This document shows positions 1 to 7,047 of a stretch of DNA of 39,484 nt, piece after piece. The position numbers were made by a program, and so were the translations under genes. Origin of the DNA: an uncultured Lachnoclostridium sp. (GTDB lineage: Bacteria > Bacillota > Clostridia > Lachnospirales > Lachnospiraceae); the NCBI GenBank assembly GCA_948330435.1, contig CAOJBY010000030.1:1-39484 (forward strand). Direction: 5' to 3'. The notes under the pieces are model-generated. The model was not told the DNA's origin. It saw nothing but the letters and a program-made list of their open reading frames with translations, and ran no database searches. The stretch's first letter is position 1. Every line of letters begins with the position of its first letter.

Positions 1-1236
1 GATCCCATGTTTCACAGCAAAGTGATTGGTACCCGATCCGGTAATCTGGACACTTTTTTCACGGAACCAGATGTCACTCGCTATCTCTTTGGAAATGCGG
101 CACAGGAGGCTGAGATTTCCGTGGTGGAGGGCGTGATGGGCTATTATGATGGTCTTGCAGGCATTTCCACAAAGGCAAGTTCTGCAGATGTGGCGGGAAT
201 CTTAAAGATTCCGGTGATTCTCATTGTGAATTGCCGGGGCTTAAGCATCTCCGTGCTTCCGCTGCTTAAGGGCTTTCTGGAGTTTGAGACACCCTCAAAT
301 ATACAGGGGGTTATTTTAAATCAGGTCTCTGAGGGCATGTATCCGGACATGAAGCGGCTGATAGAAGAGAGACTTCCCCTTAAGGTGCTGGGGTATGTGC
401 CAAGGGTGCCGGAACTTGTGCTTGAAAGCCGTCACCTTGGCCTGGTGCTCCCAGGGGAGATAGAGGAACTCCAAAAGAAGCTGGACGAGTTTGCAGAACT
501 TTTGGAAAAAACCCTGGACATAGATGCCCTGCTGGCTATGGCGGCATCAGCTCCGGAGCTTTCATACGAAGCCCCTTATGTTCCCGTTTTGAAAGAAGCC
601 GGGAAAGTTTCCGTGGCAGTGGCAGAGGATGAAGCCTTTTGCTTTACCTACCGGGACAACCTGGATCTTCTTAAAGAAATGGGGGCAGGACTGGTATCCT
701 TTTCCCCCGTTCACGACAGAGAACTTCCAAAAGGAATCAAGGGCCTGATTTTAAGCGGCGGCTACCCGGAACTCCACACAGATGCTCTGAGTAAAAATAT
801 TTCCATGCGGACCTCTATTTATCAGGCGGTGACAGGGGGACTTCCCTGTATCGCAGAGTGCGGCGGCTTTCTGTATCTCCATAAGACCCTGGAGGGGGCG
901 GACGGCAGAGTTTATCCTATGGCGGGTGTCTTAGAAGCGAATGCTTACCGCAAGGATAAGCTGTCCCGATTCGGCTATGTGACGTTGGAGGTATTGGAGG
1001 ATCAGATGCTTCTTGGGAAAGGAAATGAAATACGTGGACATGAATTTCACTATTGGGAAAGTGAGAGCTGCGGCAGCAGTATGAGGGCAAAGAAGCCCCT
1101 GCGGAAAAGAAGCTGGGAGTGTGTCCATGGCAGTGACACCCTGTATGCGGGATTCCCCCACTTATTTTTCTATTCCAATCCGTTGGCGGCCTGGAATTTC
1201 CTCAGGAAATGTGAGGGAACGCCATGTTTGCAATAA
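1..1236 (+). CDS. cobB/cbiA: Cobyrinate a,c-diamide synthase, 5' partial
   Basis: The reading frame is open from the first base, and the residues around the first visible Met (DPMFHSKVIG) match the internal segment of CobB/CbiA that follows the P-loop. The start codon and ATP-binding P-loop therefore lie upstream of the window, and the ATG at 7 is not the real start. The family amidates the a and c carboxylates of the corrin ring using glutamine and ATP. Visible parts are the dethiobiotin-synthetase-like half (EGVMGYYDG, then VILIVNCRG) and a C-terminal class I glutamine amidotransferase domain. The expected nucleophile is the Cys of AECGGFLYL (codon at 859), and a GHEFHYWE motif lies near the end. 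It heads a run of cobalamin genes. The last residues (CEGTPCLQ) are encoded by a sequence that resembles the start of the next gene. The family call is firm; only the N-terminus is missing. Confidence 0.93.
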   Translation, partial: DPMFHSKVIGTRSGNLDTFFTEPDVTRYLFGNAAQEAEISVVEGVMGYYDGLAGISTKASSADVAGILKIPVILIVNCRGLSISVLPLLKGFLEFETPSNIQGVILNQVSEGMYPDMKRLIEERLPLKVLGYVPRVPELVLESRHLGLVLPGEIEELQKKLDEFAELLEKTLDIDALLAMAASAPELSYEAPYVPVLKEAGKVSVAVAEDEAFCFTYRDNLDLLKEMGAGLVSFSPVHDRELPKGIKGLILSGGYPELHTDALSKNISMRTSIYQAVTGGLPCIAECGGFLYLHKTLEGADGRVYPMAGVLEANAYRKDKLSRFGYVTLEVLEDQMLLGKGNEIRGHEFHYWESESCGSSMRAKKPLRKRSWECVHGSDTLYAGFPHLFFYSNPLAAWNFLRKCEGTPCLQ

Positions 1237-1276
1237 GTATTTGGGGGAAATGCGAGGTGACGCCATGTTTGCACTG
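1211..1276 (+). repeat. Imperfect direct repeat at the cobB/cobU junction
   Basis: The stretch GAGGGAACGCCATGTTTGCA at 1213-1232 is nearly repeated as GAGGTGACGCCATGTTTGCA at 1254-1273. The second copy carries the ribosome site and ATG of cobU. The first copy supplies the final codons and stop of cobB. It looks like a 41-bp-offset duplication of the cobU initiation region. Confidence 0.75.
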
Positions 1277-1801
1277 ATTACAGGAGGAAGCGGCAGCGGA
1301 AAATCGGAATATGCGGAAAATCTGGCCGTAGGGCTTGCCAAAGAAACAGGGCTTCCACTCTATTACATTGCCACCATGATACCCTTTGGAACAGAGGGAA
1401 AGAAACGGGTGGAACGGCACCGGAGGCTGCGGGCGGGGAAAGGGTTTAACACGATAGAGTGTTATGTAAACTTAAAGGGGCTGGTTTTGCCGGAGAAAAG
1501 TGTGGTTCTTTTGGAATGTCTCTCCAATCTGACTGCAAATGAAATGTTTGAGGAAAAGGGAGCGGGCACAGACACGCCGGAAGCGGTTTTTTCGGGAGTG
1601 ATGAAAATTCGGTCCGAATCCGGACATTTGATTGCGGTTACCAATGATATTTTTTCCGATGGGATTTTGTATGATAAGACTACGAAGCGGTATCAAAGTT
1701 ATCTTGGAGAGATTAATCAGGAGCTGGCACGGGAAGCGGACGTAGTTACAGAGGTGGTTTGTGGAATTCCGCTGAACTTGAAAGAAAATAGTCCGAAATA
1801 G
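1265..1801 (+). CDS. cobU: Adenosylcobinamide kinase / guanylyltransferase
   Basis: CobU phosphorylates adenosylcobinamide and then transfers GMP to give adenosylcobinamide-GDP, the acceptor used by CobS. The 178-residue product starts MFALITGGSGSGKSEYAE, a Walker A P-loop (residues 7-14) typical of CobU. ERHRRLRAGKGFNTIE follows, in the position of the guanylylation/GMP-binding segment, then LLECLSNL and a C-terminal half ending in VVCGIPL. The longer upstream frame was rejected because ATG 1265 has GAGGTGA (1254-1260) at good spacing and begins exactly at the family N-terminus. It follows cobB by 28 nt and precedes cobS, so it fits the nucleotide-loop assembly module. A second, shorter CobU-like gene lies at 2914. 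Confidence 0.92.
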   Translation: MFALITGGSGSGKSEYAENLAVGLAKETGLPLYYIATMIPFGTEGKKRVERHRRLRAGKGFNTIECYVNLKGLVLPEKSVVLLECLSNLTANEMFEEKGAGTDTPEAVFSGVMKIRSESGHLIAVTNDIFSDGILYDKTTKRYQSYLGEINQELAREADVVTEVVCGIPLNLKENSPK

Positions 1802-1923
1802 CCTTGCCGGTCACTTTGGGAGCTTAATAAGAATTTATTGCAGAGAATAAGAAAATTTAAGTAAGTAAAAAGGCTGTAGATATTAAGTGAAAATAGCATG
1901 ACAGATAGAAATGAGGGAAAAAA

Positions 1924-2685
1924 GTGAGAAGACTGTGGAACAGTTTTAAAATAGCCTTTGCCATGTATTCAAAGATTCCCATGCCAAAGGCGGACTGGGA
2001 AAAAGAAAACATGCGTTATATGATGTGCTTCTTTCCCCTGATTGGGGTTGTCATAGGAGCGGTTATTACGCTCTGGAGTCAGGTGGTTCTTTGGCTGGAA
2101 GTCGGAACTCTTTTAAGAGCAGCGGGCTTTGTATTGATACCTGTGGCAATTACAGGGGGGATTCATCTGGACGGCCTGCTTGACACGGCGGATGCCCTGA
2201 GTTCTTATCAGACCAGAGAACGGAAGCTGGAGATTTTAAAAGATTCCCATGCGGGGGCATTTGCAGTGATAACGGCCTGCTGTTATTTTATCGCAGCTCT
2301 CGGTATCTGGAGTGAACTGCCGGATGCCGCCCTACGGGTGCTGGCAGGAAGCTTTGTACTATCCAGGGCACTTAGCGGCCTTGCGGTAGCGGTGTTTCCA
2401 AGTGCGAAGTCAAGCGGCACAGTAGCCATGTTCGCAGATGCGGCACAGAAGCAGTGGGTGAAGCTTTGCATGTATTTTCTTATAGCGGCTTCTGCGGGAT
2501 ATATGTGCCGGATGGATGTGAAGCTTGGAACTGCGGCTGTACTGGGGGCTTTGCTTACCTTTGCATATTATCATGGGATGTCAAAGAAGCAGTTTGGGGG
2601 AATCACCGGGGATCTGGCAGGATTTTTTTTGCAGCTTTGCGAACTGGTTATGGCTGCGGCCGTGTATCTGGCCGGGAAGCTTTAA
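1924..2685 (+). CDS. cobS: Adenosylcobinamide-GDP ribazoletransferase
   Basis: CobS is a membrane enzyme that joins adenosylcobinamide-GDP to alpha-ribazole (or its phosphate), closing the lower-ligand loop of cobalamin. The 253-residue product has several hydrophobic segments and the hallmark motif GGIHLDGLLDTADAL near residue 80, with Asp residues expected to bind Mg2+. A further typical segment, GGITGDLAGF, lies near the C-terminus. The start is GTG, preceded by GAGGG at about 1913. The 122-nt gap to cobU shows no clear feature beyond AT-rich sequence. The stop codon (2683-2685) falls inside the first copy of the tandem structured repeat, so any repeat transcript is continuous with cobS mRNA. 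Confidence 0.93.
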   Translation: MRRLWNSFKIAFAMYSKIPMPKADWEKENMRYMMCFFPLIGVVIGAVITLWSQVVLWLEVGTLLRAAGFVLIPVAITGGIHLDGLLDTADALSSYQTRERKLEILKDSHAGAFAVITACCYFIAALGIWSELPDAALRVLAGSFVLSRALSGLAVAVFPSAKSSGTVAMFADAAQKQWVKLCMYFLIAASAGYMCRMDVKLGTAAVLGALLTFAYYHGMSKKQFGGITGDLAGFFLQLCELVMAAAVYLAGKL

Positions 2686-2789
2686 AACAGTAAGGCCCTG
2701 ACAGTGCCAGAAGAATTTACGGACACATGTACTAGCGGCCGGAAATTCTTCTAAGTAAAGGGTACTGGAAAGGGTCTTACGGGACTTAA
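2681..2789 (+). repeat. Structured 109-bp repeat, copy 1 (putative RNA element)
   Basis: This is the first of two tandem copies with a period of exactly 109 bp and one substitution between them (C2739 versus T2848). It folds as a long hairpin. P1 pairs 2690-2698 with 2772-2780 (GTAAGGCCC/GGGTCTTAC). P2 pairs 2702-2708 with 2761-2767 (CAGTGCC/GGTACTG). P3 pairs 2709-2718 with 2743-2752 (AGAAGAATTT/AAATTCTTCT), plus CGG/CCG at 2720-2722/2739-2741. The apical loop contains ACACATGT. The single change in copy 2 keeps pairing by turning G-C into G-U. A third, diverged copy precedes rnjA. The class is not recognised. Confidence 0.8.
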
Positions 2790-2898
2790 TTTAAAACAGT
2801 AAGGCCCTGACAGTGCCAGAAGAATTTACGGACACATGTACTAGCGGTCGGAAATTCTTCTAAGTAAAGGGTACTGGAAAGGGTCTTACGGGACTTAA
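2790..2898 (+). repeat. Structured 109-bp repeat, copy 2 (putative RNA element)
   Basis: This tandem copy is nearly identical to the one at 2681 and has the same P1/P2/P3 fold. It ends in GGGACTTAA, followed at once by AATAGGAG, the ribosome site of the CobU-like gene starting at 2914. The rnjA-upstream copy has the same ending (ACTTAAAATAGGAG). The repeat is therefore placed like a 5' leader element rather than a terminator, and no T-run follows P1. A cis-regulatory role is inferred, not shown. Confidence 0.8.
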
Positions 2899-2913
2899 AA
2901 TAGGAGAGTTAAT

Positions 2914-3300
2914 ATGATATTGATAACAGGAGGAGCCTTTCAGGGAAAAAAAGCATATGCCATGGAGACATTTTCTTTAGAAGAGGAGGATTTTGCAGAC
3001 GGAGAGAGCTGTCCCTGGGATGCCGTTTTCAGGTCTAAGGGAATTTTCCATTTTCATGAATACATCCGTCGTTGTCTGAGGGCGGGGAGAGAGGTCGGCA
3101 CCCTTGCAGAAGAGATATTTCGTCAAAATCCGGAGACGGTAATCGTAGTCAATGAACTTGGCAGCGGCGTAGTCCCCATGGATGCCTTTGATCGGGAATA
3201 CCGGGAGACTGCCGGGAGAATCTGCTGTGCCCTTGCAAAGGACGCAAAAGAAGTACACAGAGTCGTCTGTGGGATTGGCATGGTGATTAAGCATGGTTGA
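2914..3300 (+). CDS. CobU-like protein with altered P-loop
   Basis: The 128-residue protein resembles CobU at both ends but is about 50 residues shorter than usual. The N-terminus MILITGGAFQGKKAYA matches the CobU P-loop region except that the Ser/Thr after GK is Lys (GGAFQGKK). The second half (VIVVNELGSGVVPMD, then REYRETAGRICCALA and HRVVCGIG) matches the CobU C-terminus well. The central RHR-type guanylylation segment seen in the 1265 gene is absent. It may be a non-catalytic or specialised CobU relative. Position inside the cobalamin operon, between cobS and cobC, supports a linked role, but a specific reaction cannot be assigned. The start ATG 2914 has AGGAG at 2902-2906. The end overlaps cobC by 8 nt, so the two are probably translationally coupled. 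Confidence 0.75.
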   Translation: MILITGGAFQGKKAYAMETFSLEEEDFADGESCPWDAVFRSKGIFHFHEYIRRCLRAGREVGTLAEEIFRQNPETVIVVNELGSGVVPMDAFDREYRETAGRICCALAKDAKEVHRVVCGIGMVIKHG

Positions 3301-3916
3301 GCTGTATCTGATCCGCCATGGAAAAACCTATGGCAATACACTGGGGCGTTATATCGGAACAACGGACGAAAGCCTGTGCACTGCGGGAATGGAAGAGTTG
3401 AAAGTTATCCGGTATCCTCGGGTAGAGACGGTCTATGCAAGCCCTATGAAACGCTGTATGGAGACTGCAGAGATACTCTGGCCAGAAGTGACGGTGCAGT
3501 GTGTTGAAAAGCTCCGGGAATGTGATTTTGGCGATTTTGAAAATAAGAATTACTTGGAACTGAAAGATAATCCTGACTATCAGGCCTGGGTGGATAGCGG
3601 AGGTGTCTTGCCGTTTCCGGGAGGGGAGAGCAGGGAAGCTTTTCAGAAGAGATGCAGGGACGGGTTTCTGGAAGTGCTGCTTGCCATAAGGGAAAAGCAA
3701 TATAAGAAAGTTGCCCTGGCAGTTCACGGCGGGACAATCATGAGCATTCTGGAAGCTTATGGGGTGCCTAGGAGAGATTTCTACCACTGGCAGACAAAAA
3801 ACGGTATGGGATACCGGGCCAGGTGGAATGAGAAGGACAAAGGAGGAATCAGGCTTTATGAAGTGGAACCTGTTGGCATTGACGATAGGCTTTGTGCTGG
3901 ACCTGCTCTTCGGTGA
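3293..3916 (+). CDS. cobC: Histidine phosphatase, probable alpha-ribazole phosphatase
   Basis: The product is a 207-residue member of the phosphoglycerate-mutase-like histidine phosphatase family. YLIRHGKTYGN near the N-terminus carries the catalytic RHG. VYASPMKRCMETAE holds the second Arg, CDFGDFE the acid region, FPGGES follows, and LAVHGGTIMSIL carries the second catalytic His. In cobalamin pathways this family removes the 5'-phosphate from alpha-ribazole phosphate or adenosylcobalamin phosphate. Family membership is certain; the CobC role is inferred from the flanking CobU-like protein and CbiB. It overlaps the preceding gene by 8 nt and the following cbiB by 59 nt, an unusually long overlap that fixes the C-terminal 20 residues in two frames. 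Confidence 0.88.
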   Translation: MVELYLIRHGKTYGNTLGRYIGTTDESLCTAGMEELKVIRYPRVETVYASPMKRCMETAEILWPEVTVQCVEKLRECDFGDFENKNYLELKDNPDYQAWVDSGGVLPFPGGESREAFQKRCRDGFLEVLLAIREKQYKKVALAVHGGTIMSILEAYGVPRRDFYHWQTKNGMGYRARWNEKDKGGIRLYEVEPVGIDDRLCAGPALR

Positions 3917-4814
3917 TCCCAGATGGCTGTATCATCCGGTACGTGCCATAGGCTTCCTAATCACCAGAGGGGAAAAGGGATTTCGTAAGGTCTTTCCAAA
4001 GACCGAAAGGGGAGAACTGACAGCCGGAATATTTTTCGCAGTTTTTGTCATTTTCCTTTCAGCCGGAATTCCTTTTCTTCTTTTGCGGCTGGCTTCCAGG
4101 GTAAGCTTTTGGCTTTTTTTCGGCCTGACCGTATTCTGGGATTATCAGCTCCTGGCGGCCAGATCTTTGAAAGCGGAAAGTATGAAAGTGTATGATGCAC
4201 TTAGGGAGGGGGATCTTACAAAAGCCCGCCATGCTGTTTCCATGATTGTGGGAAGAGATACCAAGAGACTGGATGAGGAGGGTGTGGCAAAGGCAGCCGT
4301 AGAAACGGTGGCGGAGAATACATCTGATGGGGTGATTGCCCCCATGCTTTTTCTGGCTCTGGGAGGGCCGGTTTTGGGCTTCTTCTATAAGTCTGTGAAT
4401 ACACTGGATTCCATGGTAGGCTATAAGAATGATACCTATTTGTATTTTGGGCGTTTTTCTGCCAGGCTGGATGATGTGGTGAATTGGGTTCCTGCCCGTG
4501 TTTCCGGTTTCCTGATGGTGCTGGCAAGCTTTCTTCCCGGATTTTCCATGGAACAGGCCTGGCGAATTTACTGCAGAGACAGACGGAATCATGCAAGTCC
4601 CAATTCTGCCCATACGGAGGCAGCAGCAGCAGGTGCCCTAGGGGTACGATTGGCAGGAAATGCTTACTATTTTGGAAAGCTTTATGAAAAGCCGTCCATT
4701 GGAGATCCGCTGCGGGATATAGAATATGAAGACATTCCCAGGGTAAACCGACTGATGTATGCAACCTCTTTGCTGATGCTGTCCGGAGTCTGGATTTTAT
4801 GGTTCCTGTTGTAA
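3858..4814 (+). CDS. cbiB: Adenosylcobinamide-phosphate synthase (membrane)
   Basis: CbiB/CobD attaches (R)-1-amino-2-propanol (or its phosphate) to adenosylcobyric acid. The 318-residue product has the expected length and motifs: LLFGDPRWLYHPVRAIG at the N-terminus, TVAENTSDGVIAPM near the middle, then SPNSAHTEAAAAGALGV and several hydrophobic spans. The start chosen is ATG 3858, with AGGAGG at 3841-3846. The frame extends 33 codons further upstream but those residues do not match the family. The start lies within cobC (59-nt overlap). The stop codon (4812-4814) falls in the outer arm of a large inverted repeat, so the mRNA 3' end probably forms a very stable hairpin. Confidence 0.94.
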   Translation: MKWNLLALTIGFVLDLLFGDPRWLYHPVRAIGFLITRGEKGFRKVFPKTERGELTAGIFFAVFVIFLSAGIPFLLLRLASRVSFWLFFGLTVFWDYQLLAARSLKAESMKVYDALREGDLTKARHAVSMIVGRDTKRLDEEGVAKAAVETVAENTSDGVIAPMLFLALGGPVLGFFYKSVNTLDSMVGYKNDTYLYFGRFSARLDDVVNWVPARVSGFLMVLASFLPGFSMEQAWRIYCRDRRNHASPNSAHTEAAAAGALGVRLAGNAYYFGKLYEKPSIGDPLRDIEYEDIPRVNRLMYATSLLMLSGVWILWFLL

Positions 4815-5046
4815 CCGTTCAGATGGCGGCGGCAGAGTGGGTGGGCAGGCTTTTCCAATATCAGGTGTCCGGCTGTTCACGAACATGCTGTCTGCTTTGG
4901 ACGGACATACTTTAAAATGTAAGTGGTTTTCTCAAAAACTTCAAAGTAATGTCCGTCCAAAGCAGACAGCATGTACGATGAACCGTCCGAACACCGATAT
5001 GGAAAAGCCTGCCCACCCACTCTGCCGCCGCCATCTGAACGGTTAC
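4811..5046. repeat. 236-bp long inverted repeat (MITE-like or giant hairpin)
   Basis: The outer 47 bases starting GTAACCGTTCAGATGGCGGC at 4811 are perfectly complementary to 5000-5046. After about 25 mismatched bases, an inner 25-bp block (4884-4908 with 4949-4973) is again perfect, and a roughly 40-nt AT-rich loop (4909-4948) joins the arms. It lies between cbiB and the adenosyltransferase gene and includes the cbiB stop. The open frame running through it (4837-5064) is a by-product of the repeat. It could be a miniature inverted-repeat element or a processing/termination structure. No clear target duplication is visible. Downstream (5047-5154) is an AT-rich leader with nothing else identified. 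Confidence 0.9.
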
Positions 5047-5158
5047 TTTCGTTGGAAAGTATAATTTAGCCGGTTGCTGCCCCCCTTGTAAAGGATTTCA
5101 GGCCATGGTAGAATTGCAACAGTGGTATAACAATTATAAAATATCGGAGGAATCATGA

Positions 5159-5686
5159 ATGAAACAGTCCTGTATTCATATTTATTGTGGAGACGGTAAG
5201 GGAAAATCTACTGCAGCTATGGGCTTAGCCCTGCGTGCGGCCGGAAGTGGTGAGAAAGTTTTGGTGACACAGTTTTTGAAAGACGGCACTTCCTCGGAAC
5301 TTAAGATATTGCGAGAGATCCCCGGGGTACAGGTGTTGACTTGTGATAAAAAGTTTGGATTTTTCTGGAATATGACAGAGGAACAAAAAATCCAGGCAAA
5401 GAATGCTTATGAGGAACTTTTTGAAAAGGCAGTGCAGACAGCCAGGCAGGAAAACATATTCCTGCTGGTGATGGATGAATTTATTGCGGCCTATAATCAT
5501 GGGATGATAGACCAAAAGAAAGCACTTGCTTTTTTAAAGGAAAAACCGGAAAATCTGGAGGTCGTGCTCACTGGCCGGGATCCGGCTCCGGAGCTTTTAG
5601 AGATTGCAGACTATGTATCTGAGATTCAAAAGAAAAAACACCCCTTTGACCAGGGTCTTCCGGCCCGGAGGGGAATCGAGTTATAA
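5159..5686 (+). CDS. cobO: ATP:corrinoid adenosyltransferase (CobA/CobO/BtuR type)
   Basis: The enzyme transfers the adenosyl group from ATP to reduced cob(I)alamin or corrinoid precursors. The 175-residue product begins MKQSCIHIYCGDGKGKST, the P-loop variant typical of this family (residues 11-18). It continues with VLVTQFLKDG, LLVMDEF (Walker B-like), VVLTGRDP and the C-terminal KKHPFDQGLPARRGIE, which is diagnostic. GGAGG at 5146-5150 supports ATG 5159; the ATG four bases upstream opens a frame that stops quickly. It is the last gene of the B12 cluster and is separated from cbiB by the long inverted repeat, so it may be expressed separately. Confidence 0.93.
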   Translation: MKQSCIHIYCGDGKGKSTAAMGLALRAAGSGEKVLVTQFLKDGTSSELKILREIPGVQVLTCDKKFGFFWNMTEEQKIQAKNAYEELFEKAVQTARQENIFLLVMDEFIAAYNHGMIDQKKALAFLKEKPENLEVVLTGRDPAPELLEIADYVSEIQKKKHPFDQGLPARRGIEL

Positions 5687-5699
5687 AGAGGTGGATTAT

Positions 5700-5773
5700 C
5701 GGAAATTAAGGGGGTTGAGAAGTAGGACAGAAGACTTTTCTGATATCCTATTTCCCGACCCCCTTAATTTCCG
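5700..5773. terminator. Bidirectional terminator-like hairpin between cobO and metA
   Basis: CGGAAATTAAGGGGGT at 5700-5715 pairs with the perfect complement ending at 5773. The stem continues imperfectly inward through GAAGTAGGA and TCCTATTTC. It lies between two converging genes, so it probably ends both transcripts, although no long T-run is present on either side. Confidence 0.65.
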
Positions 5774-5786
5774 CCAGGCAACTCTC

Positions 5787-6704
5787 TTATTCCTCGTCCT
5801 CCCACATGTAAGGAGTAAGCTGATATACATAATAATTAATCCAGTTGGTGTAAAGGGTGTTGGCATGAGCACGCCACATGAGAAGTGGCCGGTTATTGCT
5901 GTCATCCTCCGTAAAATAGTCTTTGGGAATCTGAATATCCAGTCCCTTTCCCTTATCTCTCAGATATTCTTTTTCTAATGTGCGTCGGTCATACTCCGGG
6001 TGGCCAAAGACAAAAACTTTCCTTCCTTTTTCTGCCATAGCAATGAAAACCCCGGCCTCCTCAGACTCCGCAAGGACAGTCAAAGCCTTACAGTCATGAA
6101 TGGCCCTGGCATCCACTGTGGTATGACGGGAATGGGGGGCCAGAAAGACATCGTCAAAACCTCGAATCAGAGGTTCTTTCCGATTCTGAACCTGATGGCG
6201 GTACAGGCCAAACAATTTTTGAGGCAGAAGCTGCTTATTCAGTCCATAGTAGTGATACAAGGCAGCCTGAGCACCCCAGCAGATAAAGAAAGTAGAGGTT
6301 ACATGGGTTTCGGCCCAGTCCATAATCTCCATCAGTTCCAACCAGTAATCCACTTCCTCAAATTCCATCTGTTCTACAGGAGCACCGGTGATGATAAGAC
6401 CGTCAAATCGGCGTCGTTTTACCTGACAGAATGGCTCATAAAACTTGTTGATATGGCTTTGAGCCGTATTCTTAGACTCATGGGTACTTACCGTTAAAAA
6501 GGTAATATCAAGCTGCAAGGGCGTGTTGGACAGAGATCGGAGAAGCTGAAGCTCCGTGTCCTCCTTTAAGGGCATCAGATTTAAAATTCCTATTTTCAAT
6601 GGTCGGATATCCTGGTTCATAGCCCTGGTTTCATCCATCACGAAGATATTTTCCTTTTCCAGAATCGCCCGAACCGGTAGATCACTTTGTACTTTAATTG
6701 GCAT
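5787..6704 (-). CDS. metA: Homoserine O-acyltransferase (predicted acetyl-CoA user)
   Basis: MetA activates homoserine for methionine synthesis. The 305-residue product shows the family blocks IGILNLMPLKEDTE, FDGLIITGAPVE and FICWGAQAALYHYY. Expected catalytic residues are Cys142 (in ICWGAQ), His235 (GHPEYD) and Glu237. Residue 111, in APVEQMEF, is Glu. In published work on this family, Glu at this position goes with acetyl-CoA use and Gly with succinyl-CoA, so homoserine acetyltransferase activity is predicted despite the MetA name. The gene runs opposite to its neighbours. No SAM riboswitch or clear promoter was seen in the 180 bases upstream. Confidence 0.95.
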   Translation of the reverse strand: MPIKVQSDLPVRAILEKENIFVMDETRAMNQDIRPLKIGILNLMPLKEDTELQLLRSLSNTPLQLDITFLTVSTHESKNTAQSHINKFYEPFCQVKRRRFDGLIITGAPVEQMEFEEVDYWLELMEIMDWAETHVTSTFFICWGAQAALYHYYGLNKQLLPQKLFGLYRHQVQNRKEPLIRGFDDVFLAPHSRHTTVDARAIHDCKALTVLAESEEAGVFIAMAEKGRKVFVFGHPEYDRRTLEKEYLRDKGKGLDIQIPKDYFTEDDSNNRPLLMWRAHANTLYTNWINYYVYQLTPYMWEDEE

Positions 6705-6888
6705 ATGTATTCACACTCTTTTCTTTTTCAGCCAAACCCAGATAGATGGCTTAATTCATTTGTCAAATTATTTTACCACAAATATTGATTATGGGGAAGA
6801 GATTTATAACGGAATATAAGTGTCTGTACTGTGCAGACATACAAATTGTAAATTTTTGAAAAAAGTCATAAATTTTTACAAATATGTT

Positions 6889-6917
6889 TTGACCTTATGG
6901 TTTAGATCGGGTATAAT
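6889..6917 (+). promoter_or_regulatory. Sigma-A type promoter for the debranching enzyme
   Basis: TTGACC at 6889-6894 and TATAAT at 6912-6917 are separated by 17 bases. This predicts a leader of roughly 120 nt before the TTG start at 7048. The rest of the 6705-7047 gap holds AT-rich sequence only. Confidence 0.8.
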
Positions 6918-7047
6918 AGCAAAATACCAAAGCTAATAAACTGTAAGCGTGCAAGAGACAATACCCTTTGTACACTGAGGGGATGTATGAAAAGTATTTA
7001 TGGATGCCAATTAGGGATATATAACAAAAGATACAAGGAGGGACTGT

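Noticed and set aside
1121..1264. Longer N-terminus for CobU
   Set aside because: The extra 48 residues overlap cobB, do not match the family, and the later ATG has a good ribosome site.
2690..2780. Cobalamin riboswitch for the 2681 repeat
   Set aside because: The unit is too short, lacks the B12-box consensus, and also occurs before rnjA.
2772..2789. Rho-independent terminator reading of the repeat units
   Set aside because: No T-run follows P1 in any of the three copies, and the next bases form the downstream ribosome site.
4837..5064. 75-codon open frame
   Set aside because: It runs through both arms of the long inverted repeat; codon content mirrors itself and no ribosome site is present.
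5114..5142. Promoter TTGCAA/TAAAAT before cobO
   Set aside because: The start site would fall on the ribosome site itself, leaving no usable leader.
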